64,000 nucleotides of DNA from the NCBI RefSeq assembly GCF_001641695.1, contig NZ_LSEF01000092.1:1-64000 (forward strand), read 5' to 3'. The position numbers were made by a program, and so were the translations under genes. This document shows, piece after piece, positions 1 through 7,731 of this stretch. The notes under the pieces are model-generated. The model worked only from the letters and a program-made list of their open reading frames with translations. It did not search any database and had not been told where the DNA came from. The stretch is from Bradyrhizobium neotropicale (GTDB lineage Bacteria; Pseudomonadota; Alphaproteobacteria; Rhizobiales; Xanthobacteraceae). Numbering within the stretch: position 1 is the stretch's first letter; the number at the start of each line of letters is the position of its first letter.

Positions 1-11
1 CTAGTGGTTCA

Positions 12-1142
12 TCACAGTGGTTTTGACTCTTTGGCGGCAACTGGATAGGCGCGACCGAGTTTGGCGCGGGCTTTGTCGGTTGTGAACATCCATTTGATGC
101 GGTCTCGCGCCTTGTTTCGCTGCCGTTGCCATGCTGCGATTTCTTTTCGAAGCCTTTTGGGATCGTCGATGCGACGGCCGAGACACTGGCGCTGCAGCAC
201 GCTGATCTCGCACTCGACCATATTGAGCCAGCTGGCGTGTTTCGGGGTGTAGTGGAACTCGAGGCGGCGCAGGATGCGACGGGCCTCGGCAGGCGCAAAT
301 GCCTGATATAGCGCGCCGGCCGTATGAATCGACAGATTGTCCTGCACCACACGGATGCAGGCGGCATTGGGATAGTGGACGTCGACGAGTTCGCGCATGC
401 AGTGCGCGTAGTCGACCGCGGCGCGGTGGTCTGTAACCTTGACATTGCGCCAGCCGCGATGCGGATCGAAGGTGACGAAGAGATTGACGGTACCGTTGCG
501 GCGATATTCGTAATCGTAGCGCTCGCGCTGTCCCGGTTGGGCAGGGATCGGCTGGCGTACCTCGCCGATCAGCTGGACTGGGGTCTCGTCGAAGCAAACC
601 AGGGGCCGCTCGGGATCCGGCGCCTCGGCGTAGAGATCGAGCACATCCTCCATCCGGGCGACGTATTCGCCGTCGACATGAGGAATGCACCACATATCCC
701 GGCGCCACGGCTTGAGGTCGTTGTCGGCCAGCCGGCGGCGCACGGTCTCGCCCGACAGGCTGGCGTGATCGGTGAGCTTGACCATCGCGTCGGCCAGCAA
801 TGTCAGCGTCCAGCGTTTGCGGCCGGCGGGCGGCTTGGCGCATGCCGTCGCCACCAGCAGGGCCTCTTCCTTGCCTGTCAGCTTGCGTTCCGCGCCCGGA
901 CGCGGCTCCTCACTCAAGGCCCGCTCCAGATTGCCTTCTACGAAACGGCGTTTGGTCCGGCCGACGGTGGAAAGGCTGACCCGGACGGTTCGGGCAATCT
1001 CCGCGTCGCAGCTGCCTGAATCGGCCGCCAGCACAATCTGAGCCCGTTTGAGTTTGCGGGCGGAATGCGTGCCGCCGCCGAGCATTGCCGTCAGTTCGTC
1101 CCGCTCGGCTTGGCTCAATTCGACCCGATAACGTACATTCAT
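12..1142 (-). CDS. IS630 family transposase
   Basis: This 376-residue DDE transposase moves the surrounding element. The N-terminal ~120 residues look like a helix-turn-helix region (AEIARTVRVSLSTVGRTKRR). The catalytic acidic residues appear as CFDETPVQL (first Asp), VVQDNLSIH (second Asp) and WLNMVECEIS (Glu), the usual IS630 arrangement. The length is normal and the frame is intact, so it could be active. The stop codon lies inside the left terminal repeat. It runs divergently from the passenger gene at 1181, with 38 bases between the two starts. Confidence 0.93.
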   Translation of the reverse strand: MNVRYRVELSQAERDELTAMLGGGTHSARKLKRAQIVLAADSGSCDAEIARTVRVSLSTVGRTKRRFVEGNLERALSEEPRPGAERKLTGKEEALLVATACAKPPAGRKRWTLTLLADAMVKLTDHASLSGETVRRRLADNDLKPWRRDMWCIPHVDGEYVARMEDVLDLYAEAPDPERPLVCFDETPVQLIGEVRQPIPAQPGQRERYDYEYRRNGTVNLFVTFDPHRGWRNVKVTDHRAAVDYAHCMRELVDVHYPNAACIRVVQDNLSIHTAGALYQAFAPAEARRILRRLEFHYTPKHASWLNMVECEISVLQRQCLGRRIDDPKRLRKEIAAWQRQRNKARDRIKWMFTTDKARAKLGRAYPVAAKESKPL

Positions 1143-1180
1143 GCTTCGCCTCCTTGTCGGAGGCCGGGACGAATCCAGCT

Positions 1181-1462
1181 ATGAGTCAAAAATCAGGCGC
1201 GCACTTCACCGAGAAGCAGGGACACTATCTCGCTTTCATCCATACCTACTCGTACATGTTCGGACAGCCGCCCGCCGAGGCCGACATCCAGCGGCATTTC
1301 CGCGTCAGCCCGCCGTCAGTCCACCAGATGATCCTCACCCTCGAACGCAACGGGTTCATTCGTCGCCAGCCCGGCGTCGCTCGAAGCATCGAGATCCTCT
1401 TGCCACCCGAAAAGTTGCCTATCCTCGGATGGCTCGGTATCAAAACGTCAAAATCACTGTGA
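1181..1462 (+). CDS. small winged-helix (LexA N-terminal/MarR-like) protein, IS passenger
   Basis: The 93-residue product begins MSQKSGAHFTEKQG. It contains a helix-turn-helix pattern (ADIQRHFRVSPPSVHQMILTLERNGFIRR) resembling the LexA N-terminal or MarR-type winged helix, with no catalytic or dimerisation domain after it. ATG at 1181 was chosen because the upstream in-frame extension overlaps the divergent transposase start and reads as low-quality sequence; a weak GGAG lies about 20 bases upstream. The stop codon is in the right terminal repeat. A role in repressing or assisting the element is an inference from position only. Confidence 0.75.
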   Translation: MSQKSGAHFTEKQGHYLAFIHTYSYMFGQPPAEADIQRHFRVSPPSVHQMILTLERNGFIRRQPGVARSIEILLPPEKLPILGWLGIKTSKSL

Positions 1463-1472
1463 TGAACCACTA

Positions 1473-1686
1473 GCCAGGTTTCAAACAGCACAAAAAGCGT
1501 GAACGCCACCTGGATCGAGGCCAGGTTCCAGCCGTGCTTCTGGCTGATGGGAATTGTGAATAGCGTCCAGCCGTACTGGAGATTGGCGATCATCACCATG
1601 CAGATGATGCCGATGATCAATTGGCTCCAACGGGTAGCTTCGGAGGCCTGCTCCGCAGGCCGATCGGTACGTGACACAGCAGTCAT
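1473..1686 (-). pseudogene. N-terminal fragment of OFA-type MFS transporter, cut by the IS element
   Basis: The first ~70 codons (MTAVSRTDRPAEQ...) match the start of the oxalate/formate antiporter (OFA) branch of the major facilitator superfamily. After the cytoplasmic tail comes transmembrane helix 1, then the stretch around QYGWTLFTIPISQKHGW and FVLFETWL, typical of that family. The reading frame runs into the IS630 element just after ETWL. The base at position 1 would continue this codon series on the other side of the element, so the rest of the gene should lie outside the window. The substrate cannot be told from this fragment. Confidence 0.8.
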
Positions 1687-1777
1687 CGGGGCACTCCTTC
1701 ACCCCCCTGACCCCTCCGAGTCTTGCTCAGGTTCTGCAGGATCACCATTAGACGGAAGGATGAAGCGAGGCTACGCC

Positions 1778-1990
1778 CTACACCGGCGTGTAGATCACGG
1801 GCTCCAGCGCGGGATCGTCATTGGCATGAAAGCTCGTGTGCTCGAACTCGAGCAGACCCCTTGGTCGGATGGTTCATGGTCTTGCGACCCGACGCCGTGC
1901 TGCGGATCTCGTGCGCGTCCCACCATTTGACGAATTCCGGACTGCGCTGGCATAGCCGCGTCCGCAATTCCGTGAGGGCGATCAGTGCAA
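1778..1990 (-). pseudogene. relic of the C-terminal end of an XRE/MmyB-type regulator
   Basis: This stretch is nearly identical to the 3' end of the intact regulator gene at 4922-5695. Minus-strand translation gives SPEFVKWWDAHEIRSTASGR and KTMNHPTKG, against SPEFVKWWEAHEIRSTASGR and KTMNHPTRG in the intact gene. A frameshift follows, and the N-terminal DNA-binding half is missing. It appears to be a decayed partial duplicate about 3.1 kb from the intact copy. Confidence 0.82.
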
Positions 1991-2065
1991 ATGCCCGCTC
2001 GGCCGGAAGGCGACATCGCGGCGTTGGCATGATATCAAAGGGCCGCCAACTGAGGCGGCTTGGTC

Positions 2066-2362
2066 ATGTCGTTCACTTCAAACGCGGTCTGGTTAGTCTG
2101 GTTGGTGGGCATACCAAGTCTTGGCTTGGCGAATGCCTACTTCATTTGGAAAATGCGCCGAAGCTTGGCACCGGGCTTGGCTCAGTTCAACGGCTATACC
2201 GATTGGCGGATTGAGGGGCGGCGCCCCTCCTTTTTGCGAGACCCGTCGGCTTACAGTGAGCGCGGCAAGAAATATCGACGCTGCGCTATCGTGGTCGAGT
2301 GTCTATTCCTGCCCTGGTTTTTCGGGGGATTGTTGATGCTGGCATTCCTTCATAGTCGATAA
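2066..2362 (+). CDS. small membrane protein of unknown function
   Basis: The 98-residue product begins MSFTSNAVWLVWLVG. Two hydrophobic segments are visible, near residues 6-25 and 75-94, joined by a basic, Arg-rich loop. ATG at 2066 follows a GAGGCGG stretch at a suitable distance; an in-frame TTG lies two codons earlier. No known family was recognised. It lies alone on the plus strand between two regulator relics, so function cannot be inferred from neighbours, and it could be non-functional. Confidence 0.5.
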   Translation: MSFTSNAVWLVWLVGIPSLGLANAYFIWKMRRSLAPGLAQFNGYTDWRIEGRRPSFLRDPSAYSERGKKYRRCAIVVECLFLPWFFGGLLMLAFLHSR

Positions 2363-2494
2363 TTTCTTCAAGGCCGACGTCCCAAAGTTCGGGGCCGCGT
2401 CCGTTCGTGGCCGGACGCGACTTTGCTCTGCGGGGCGGCGATGTTTCCTCCCGGCGCGAGAAGCTGACGCTTGGCCTTTGTGCTCTACGCCCTG

Positions 2495-2541
2495 GACCGG
2501 CGAGCAAATCACGAGCTTCAGCGCAGGATCTTCGTTGGCTT
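2495..2541 (-). pseudogene. second, shorter relic of an XRE/MmyB-type regulator tail
   Basis: Minus-strand translation gives QANEDPALKLVICSPV, clearly related to QANDDPALKLVIYTPV at the extreme C terminus of the intact regulator at 4922. No other part of the gene is recognisable around it. It is more diverged than the relic at 1778, suggesting a different or older copy. Confidence 0.65.
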
Positions 2542-2551
2542 GGCTGCGAGC

Positions 2552-2929
2552 TCAACTCGGAAAGCATGCCCGGGCAGTCAGCGTCACCGGGGAGAGATTG
2601 AGAATTTGCGGAAACTGAAATGCATAACTCGCGCTGACCTGGTTGCCGCATGTTGGCGTGGAATAGGTGAATGTCGCCGCTGGAAGCGTGAGGCCGAACG
2701 CCTGCTGGGCAGCGTAATTCGTTATGGCACTGCCGCTTGGGCAGAGCGTGCTGTTGACGGTTGCGCAACGCGCCGCCATTTCAGTCCCATGCTGAATCCC
2801 GAGCTGCGTCCAAAACAGCAATCCGAATTCGATGATCCCGAAAATGAACAGGAAAAACACGGGAGCGGTCAGGGCAAATTCCAGCGCGGACGCGCCCCGA
2901 TTGTCTTGCCATAACGCTGTGAGTTTCAC
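2552..2929 (-). CDS. TadE-like pilus assembly pseudopilin
   Basis: The 125-residue product has the TadE signature: a short basic N terminus (WQDNRGASALEFALTAP) whose Glu sits at the start of a single hydrophobic helix (FFLFIFGIIEFGLLFW). The rest is periplasmic with four or five cysteines. TadE-type proteins are minor, prepilin-peptidase-processed pseudopilins for Flp/Tad pili. The start overlaps the stop of the next upstream gene by four bases, so the two are probably translationally coupled. No TadA/CpaF ATPase, TadB/C platform or prepilin peptidase is nearby. Confidence 0.85.
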   Translation of the reverse strand: MKLTALWQDNRGASALEFALTAPVFFLFIFGIIEFGLLFWTQLGIQHGTEMAARCATVNSTLCPSGSAITNYAAQQAFGLTLPAATFTYSTPTCGNQVSASYAFQFPQILNLSPVTLTARACFPS

Positions 2930-3429
2930 TGCAGCCTCGCAGTGGACTGGGCGCTATAAGAGTACGTGGCCGCCACGATCTGGTAGTTGATGAGCGTATA
3001 GTACGTCGCTTGCGCCGAGACCGTCGCATATGTGCCGGCCTGCGCGCCACCGGTGCAAACCGCACCGCAACTGACAGCGCTAACTCCAGCATTCGTTGGG
3101 CATCCGCAAAACTGGACCGGCCCAGGTGAAGCGGTGATGGCAGTGGAATTCGTGGCGCTTGTTACGGCGTTGGAAATGCCACTCGCGTCAAAGCCGCGCG
3201 CAATTGCGTATTGCGCGCCCGCTTGTGCGGCATTTTCAACCTGCATCTTGCGATAGATTGCGAGCCCAATGTCGGTCACTGAAACGACCATCAGGGACAG
3301 CAACGGGATCATGATGCCGAATTCGACGGCCGCGACGCCACGTCTGTCGCTGACCGCAGCGCGCACGTGTCCCGTTAGAGAATCAATCAGTCGATCGCGG
3401 ATCTTGGATGAAGACTGCTGAATCTGCAT
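2926..3429 (-). CDS. TadE/TadF-like pilus assembly protein
   Basis: The 167-residue product starts MQIQQSSSKIRDR. The motif DRRGVAAVEFGIMIPLLSLM near residues 28-50 is the TadE/TadF processing and membrane region, followed by a mostly polar exported part with a cysteine cluster (FCGCPTNAG, SCGAVCTGG). ATG at 3429 was preferred over in-frame starts upstream because it lies 11 bases after the stop of the TadG-like gene. It is the middle gene of a three-gene operon. Its exact subfamily (TadE versus TadF) is uncertain. Confidence 0.82.
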   Translation of the reverse strand: MQIQQSSSKIRDRLIDSLTGHVRAAVSDRRGVAAVEFGIMIPLLSLMVVSVTDIGLAIYRKMQVENAAQAGAQYAIARGFDASGISNAVTSATNSTAITASPGPVQFCGCPTNAGVSAVSCGAVCTGGAQAGTYATVSAQATYYTLINYQIVAATYSYSAQSTARLQ

Positions 3430-3440
3430 CGGGGCCAACC

Positions 3441-4754
3441 TCATTCGATGAGTTGCGCGGTTTGCGAGCCTATCGTCGCGGTGCCGAGCGCGGAACAATT
3501 AACCTGAAGGTTCGAGGTGCCGGTGAACGTCAGCGTATCCGCGATGATTTTGGTGCAGGATGTGCTCGTGCCGTTACCACCACTGAAGCTGAGATTGGCC
3601 TTTGGCAGGTAGATGGCACCGCCGAAGTTCTGGGTGCTACCACCCGTGAGATTAAAAGCGGTCCCGGCCGGCATATTCCGGTCGCCATACATGACGATGC
3701 CTTTCGTGGAGCCGGTGGTCGGCGCCGTCAAATTGATGGTCGCGTTGCTGCCGATTGAAGCGGTGCCCCAGTTGCTTCCCGACCCCGTAAAAACCAAGGT
3801 CACGCCGTTGCCCGTGATTGTGGCGTTTCCCGCGACGCTCAGGTTGGCGCCGTCCAGATAGTAGATACCCGGATCAAGGTTCAGAGTTGCGCCGGCATTG
3901 ACCGTAACGCTACCCGCGTAGCAGCCGGGACTGAGGGAGTTTGTTTTTCCATTGGCGTTGATCGTGTACTTCTTGCTATCGCAGCTCGGCTCCGATGGGG
4001 GAGAGACGTTCGCATAGGGATCAGCGACCGGCTGTATGTGCGTTTTAACGCCATTGGTCGCCGTGATGCTGCTCGCGCCGGAGACGTCGCCGACGACGCC
4101 GACCTGGTTCGCAGAGACCGATGCACTGCCGGCAACGTTCAGCGATGGGCTCGCACTCGAGTTGCTGTAAAGATTGCACTTGATCAGGTTGAGCTGGTTG
4201 CTGCCGCTCACGTTGACTGCGGGACTCGCGCTCGCGTTGAGCGCAAGCACGCAGCCTGTCCCGGAATTGGGCAAGGCGACCGCGCGCGCGGTGATGAGTA
4301 CAGGATCCGAGCCGAACAAGCCTGATAACAGCCGCTGTTGCGGTTGGCTCACGATGACTTCGATTGCTTGCGGATTCGAAGTATAATTGCCCGTTTTCGG
4401 CGGTTGGTTCACCGTGACCGTGACGTTGTTTGCCGCGTTCGCGTAACCGTAATTTGCCGTAACCGCATTGGCTTCGGACAAGAGGTCGGTGCCTGCACTT
4501 GCCGCTGTTGCAGCGCTCACAGCGCCCGAGTCAGCAGCGCTCTGCATATTCTTATGTTTGTAGTACCACCATCCCACTTCAGTGCCGAGCCCTGCTGTGC
4601 CGACCAGGACCGGCATCAGCAGCGCTGAAATAATGACATAGCTGCCCGACTGGTCTCGAACGAATTGTTGGAACAGGCTGGCGCTCTGTTCGTACAGACG
4701 AGCATTACCCCATGGTGCCTTGAATGAACGACTGCAGGGTCTCCGGCGCTCCAT
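3441..4754 (-). CDS. TadG-like pilus assembly protein with repetitive beta-rich domain
   Basis: The 437-residue product has a membrane segment near the N terminus (FVRDQSGSYVIISALLMPVL) followed by GWWYYKHKNMQSAADSGAVS, the TadG-like N-terminal pattern. The C-terminal ~300 residues are rich in Asn, Ser, Thr and Gly with short repeating strands (NVSGSNQLNLIKCNLYS, VTVNAGATLNLDPGIYYLDG) and look like a parallel beta-helix exposed outside the inner membrane. ATG at 4754 follows AGGAGAGGAC directly. First gene of the tadG-tadF-tadE set. This may be a satellite locus that works with a main tad cluster elsewhere. Confidence 0.8.
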   Translation of the reverse strand: MERRRPCSRSFKAPWGNARLYEQSASLFQQFVRDQSGSYVIISALLMPVLVGTAGLGTEVGWWYYKHKNMQSAADSGAVSAATAASAGTDLLSEANAVTANYGYANAANNVTVTVNQPPKTGNYTSNPQAIEVIVSQPQQRLLSGLFGSDPVLITARAVALPNSGTGCVLALNASASPAVNVSGSNQLNLIKCNLYSNSSASPSLNVAGSASVSANQVGVVGDVSGASSITATNGVKTHIQPVADPYANVSPPSEPSCDSKKYTINANGKTNSLSPGCYAGSVTVNAGATLNLDPGIYYLDGANLSVAGNATITGNGVTLVFTGSGSNWGTASIGSNATINLTAPTTGSTKGIVMYGDRNMPAGTAFNLTGGSTQNFGGAIYLPKANLSFSGGNGTSTSCTKIIADTLTFTGTSNLQVNCSALGTATIGSQTAQLIE

Positions 4755-4921
4755 GTCCTCTCCTGGGGCGATTGCCACTTTTTCCCGGATGCTGATGCAG
4801 GCCGACTTAAACCCGCCCCAACGCGGGCGAGACAATTTTAGAGAAACTGTGCGAGAACTGATTGCCGCCCTTTTCGCTCGTCCGTCAGAAGCCGAGGCTT
4901 CGCTCTTGTGAGCCTGCGCTC

Positions 4922-5695
4922 CTACACCGGCGTATAGATCACGAGCTTCAGCGCGGGATCGTCATTGGCCTGAAAGCTCGTGTGCTCGAACTGGAGCAGG
5001 CCCCTGGTCGGATGGTTCATGGTCTTGCGGCCCGACGCCGTGCTGCGGATCTCGTGCGCCTCCCACCATTTGACGAATTCCGGACTGCCCTGGCGTAGCC
5101 GCGTCAGCAATTCGGTGAAGGCCGGATCACCGGCCCAGACGTCGTGGGTGGCGCGAAACATCGCGACCATGCTCTTGGCAACGTCAGCCCAGCCCGCGCC
5201 GTAAGTTTTTCGCGTCTGCTTGTTCGTCAGTACCAGGAGCAGCGTATTGCGATCCTGCTCCGGCAATTGCCCGAACGCGAAGATGTCCTCGGCGGCCGCG
5301 TTCCAGGCCAGCACGTCCCAGCGCCGCCCGGTGATGTAGGCCGGCTGCTTCAGGCTCTCGATCATCCGCCGAATGGGCGGTGGCACGATCTCGGGCGTAA
5401 ACGGGCGCCTGTCGCCGTCGCGCGCCAGCGCCTTCAGATGTGCGTGCTCGGTCTTGCTGAGGCGCAGCGCACGGGCCAGCGCGTCGACCGTAGTGACTGA
5501 GGGGCTCACGGTGCGGCCCTGCTCGAGCCGGATGTACCAGTCGACACCGATGCCGGCGAGCTGTGCGACCTCCTCGCGGCGCAGGCCCGCGGTGCGTCGC
5601 CTCCGCCCTGCGGGAAGCCCGACCATCTTCGGCGACAGCTTCTCGCGGCGGGACCTGAGGAAATCGCCGAATTCGACGCGGCGTGGGTCGGCCAT
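4922..5695 (-). CDS. XRE family regulator with MmyB-like ligand-binding domain
   Basis: The 257-residue protein has an N-terminal helix-turn-helix (residues ~28-85; GLRREEVAQLAGIGVDWYIR, LEQGRTVSPSVTTVDALARA) and a C-terminal MmyB-type domain (YITGRRWDVLAWNAAAEDIF to the terminal LKLVIYTPV). MmyB-type regulators often control a neighbouring oxidoreductase and may sense a fatty-acid-like ligand. The gene is transcribed away from the oxidoreductase at 5805, with a palindrome between them. Two decayed copies of its 3' end lie at 1778 and 2495. Confidence 0.92.
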   Translation of the reverse strand: MADPRRVEFGDFLRSRREKLSPKMVGLPAGRRRRTAGLRREEVAQLAGIGVDWYIRLEQGRTVSPSVTTVDALARALRLSKTEHAHLKALARDGDRRPFTPEIVPPPIRRMIESLKQPAYITGRRWDVLAWNAAAEDIFAFGQLPEQDRNTLLLVLTNKQTRKTYGAGWADVAKSMVAMFRATHDVWAGDPAFTELLTRLRQGSPEFVKWWEAHEIRSTASGRKTMNHPTRGLLQFEHTSFQANDDPALKLVIYTPV

Positions 5696-5770
5696 GGCTT
5701 GCTCGCTGCGATGGAGGGTCCAGAAAATACTAGGATAATACCAGGCCTTCCTGCGCCTTCAAGGCGGCCG

Positions 5771-5793
5771 CATATTCGCTTCACCCGAATATG
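5771..5793. promoter_or_regulatory. palindromic operator candidate between regulator and oxidoreductase
   Basis: The arms CATATTCG and CGAATATG are perfect inverted repeats of eight bases around the seven-base spacer CTTCACC. The site ends next to the GAGGTGAA ribosome-binding stretch of the oxidoreductase gene, so a bound repressor would block its transcription. The divergent XRE regulator is the obvious candidate to bind it; this is inferred from position. Confidence 0.6.
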
Positions 5794-5804
5794 AGGTGAA
5801 GCCC

Positions 5805-6884
5805 ATGAAAGCTGCCGTGCTCAAATCCTTTGGATCGCCGCTCGCGATCGAGAACGTCCCCGACCCGGTGCCGGGCACCGGCGAGGTCATCGTCGACGTC
5901 GTCGCAACGCGCGTCTTGTCCTACGCGGGCGAGGTCTTCAGCGGGATGCGCGCCTACGCGCTCGACCTGCCCGTCATCCCCGGCCCCGGCGGCATCGGCC
6001 GGGTCCGCACGATCGGCCCGGACGCGACCAAGCTTGCTGTCGGCGACTGGGTGTTCTGCGATCCGACCGTGCGCTCCCGCGACGACGCGATGGCGCCCGA
6101 CATCACGCTGCAGGGCTGGAGCGCGCGCGACGAAGGCGGGATGCGCCTGCAAAAGCATTTTCGCCACGGCTCCTTCGCCGAGCAGATGATGGTGCCGACG
6201 GAGAACGTGAAGCGGCTCGGCAAGATCACCTCCGACGAAGCCACGCAATGGTGCGCGCTGGGGACGCTGCTCGTGCCCTATGGCGGCTTCCTCGCTGCCG
6301 ACCTGCGGCCGGGCGAGACCGTGCTGGTGAGCGGCGCCACCGGCAATTTCGGCAGCGCGGCCGTCGCCGTCGCGCTCGCGATGGGCGCGGCCTGCGTGGT
6401 GACGCCCGGCCGCAACGACAAGGTTCTCGCCGACCTCGTCCGCCGCTTCGGGATGCGGGTGCGGCCGGTCAAGCTGTCTGGCGACGAGAGCGATGATCGC
6501 GAGCAGATGAGGCGCGCGGCACGCGGGCCGATCGATTGCGTGTTCGACATCATGCCGCCCTCGGTCAGCACGAATGTGGTGCGCGCAGCGATCATGACGG
6601 TGCGCCCTTACGGACGCGTCGTGCTGATGGGCGGGGTCGGCATGGCGGGTGGCGCAGGCCTCGACCTGCCCTACCCCTGGATCATGCGCAACTGCGTCAC
6701 GATCCACGGCGTCTGGATGTATCCGCCGGACGCAGCGACGCGCCTGATCGCCCTGGTGCGCGCGGGCCTGTTGCGGCTCGAGGACTACGAGGCGAAGGCG
6801 TTCGACCTCGACCATACCAACGAGGCGGTGGCCTATGCGGCGGCCAATGCCGGCCCGTTCAAGATGACGGTGCTCAGGCCGTAG
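5805..6884 (+). CDS. zinc-independent alcohol dehydrogenase/quinone oxidoreductase-like MDR protein
   Basis: The ~359-residue protein is a medium-chain dehydrogenase/reductase. An N-terminal GroES-like fold (MKAAVLKSFGSPLAIENVPD) is followed by a Rossmann NAD(P)-binding domain with VSGATGNFGSAAVAVALAMG near residues 175-195. The Cys/His zinc ligands of classical alcohol dehydrogenases are not evident, which favours a reductase/quinone oxidoreductase-like role. ATG at 5805 was chosen over GTG at 5796 because GAGGTGAA sits at the right distance. Probably controlled by the divergent MmyB-type regulator. The substrate is unknown. Confidence 0.87.
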   Translation: MKAAVLKSFGSPLAIENVPDPVPGTGEVIVDVVATRVLSYAGEVFSGMRAYALDLPVIPGPGGIGRVRTIGPDATKLAVGDWVFCDPTVRSRDDAMAPDITLQGWSARDEGGMRLQKHFRHGSFAEQMMVPTENVKRLGKITSDEATQWCALGTLLVPYGGFLAADLRPGETVLVSGATGNFGSAAVAVALAMGAACVVTPGRNDKVLADLVRRFGMRVRPVKLSGDESDDREQMRRAARGPIDCVFDIMPPSVSTNVVRAAIMTVRPYGRVVLMGGVGMAGGAGLDLPYPWIMRNCVTIHGVWMYPPDAATRLIALVRAGLLRLEDYEAKAFDLDHTNEAVAYAAANAGPFKMTVLRP

Positions 6885-6947
6885 TGCTCGCCCGGGTTGG
6901 CATAAGCCATCGCCCTGCCACTGCTGCGAGCATCGCAACGTGCCGGT

Positions 6948-7025
6948 GTTTTGCCCGACGTGTCAAATGGCAGGCGTCACCGGCAGCGGCCGGCTACTTT
7001 GCATGGGATTGTTTTCGCGTTTTTA
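6948..7025 (+). repeat. interspersed repeat, copy 1
   Basis: Starts GTTTTGCCCGACGTGTCAAA and ends with ACTTTGCATGGGATTG followed by TTTTCGCG. The same two end blocks occur in opposite orientation at 25837-25941 with a longer middle. It fills the gap between the oxidoreductase gene and the end of lolD. I recall such blocks as common intergenic repeats in Bradyrhizobium; copy number was not computed. Confidence 0.7.
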
Positions 7026-7724
7026 GTCGAGCTCGACCACCTGGCCGTTCGACAGCGACACGCGCCGGTCCATGCGGCCGGCGAGCTCCATGTTGTGGGT
7101 CGCGATCAGCATCGAGACCCGGGTCGCCTTGACGAGCTGCATCAGGGCCTGGAACACGTGGTCTGCGGTGTGCGGATCCAGGTTGCCGGTCGGCTCGTCC
7201 GCCAGCAGCACGCGCGGTGCATTGGCGACCGCGCGCGCGATCGCGACTCGCTGCTGCTCGCCGCCGGACAGCTCCGCCGGTCGGTGCGTGATGCGGTCGC
7301 CGAGGCCGAGATAGGACAGGATCTCCTTGGCGCGCTTGATGCTCTCGGAGCGCTTTAGGCCGCGGATCATCTGCGGCAGCATCACGTTCTCCAGTGCTGT
7401 GAATTCGGGCAGGAGCCGGTGCGACTGGTAGACGAAGCCGATGTCGGTACGGCGAAGCTGGGTGCGCTCGATGTCGGGCAGCTGCGAGGTCGGCGCGCCC
7501 CCGACATAGACCTCGCCGGAATCGGGCGCCTCCAGAAGGCCCGCGATGTGCAGCAGCGTCGACTTGCCCGAGCCTGACGGTGCCACCAGCGCCACCGATT
7601 GCCCGGCCCACAGCGCCAGCTTGGCGCCGTCCAGAATGGTCAGCGGCGCCTCGCCCTGCAAGTACTGCCGCTTTATCTCGTGGAGATAAATGACCGGTAC
7701 ATCTTCAGCCCCCTGCTGCTCCAT
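7023..7724 (-). CDS. lolD: lipoprotein-releasing system ATP-binding protein LolD
   Basis: This 233-residue ABC ATPase powers release of outer-membrane lipoproteins from the inner membrane to the carrier LolA. Visible motifs are Walker A (APSGSGKSTLLH), Q-loop (YQSHRLLPEFTALENV), signature (LSGGEQQRVAIARA), Walker B (VLLADEPTGNLD) and the H-loop (IATHNME). The Leu-Leu-Pro-Glu-Phe stretch after the Q-loop is characteristic of the LolD/MacB branch. It follows the LolC/E gene by seven bases in the same direction. Confidence 0.94.
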   Translation of the reverse strand: MEQQGAEDVPVIYLHEIKRQYLQGEAPLTILDGAKLALWAGQSVALVAPSGSGKSTLLHIAGLLEAPDSGEVYVGGAPTSQLPDIERTQLRRTDIGFVYQSHRLLPEFTALENVMLPQMIRGLKRSESIKRAKEILSYLGLGDRITHRPAELSGGEQQRVAIARAVANAPRVLLADEPTGNLDPHTADHVFQALMQLVKATRVSMLIATHNMELAGRMDRRVSLSNGQVVELD

Positions 7725-7731
7725 CAGCCCC

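Larger units (their letters stand above)
4..1470 (-). mobile_element. IS630-type insertion sequence with passenger gene
   Basis: The two ends are inverted repeats. The left end begins GTGGTTCATCACAGTG at position 4, and the reverse complement of the right end reads the same for 16 bases; similarity then continues with mismatches for about 10 more. TA dinucleotides lie at 2-3 and 1471-1472, the target choice and duplication typical of IS630/Tc1 elements. Inside are a minus-strand transposase and a plus-strand small winged-helix gene, transcribed away from each other. Both stop codons fall within the terminal repeats. The element interrupts an MFS transporter gene. Confidence 0.9.

Noticed and set aside
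5781..6938. 385-codon minus-strand open frame opposite the oxidoreductase gene
   Set aside because: Antisense shadow of a clear MDR-family gene; no ribosome-binding site or domain.
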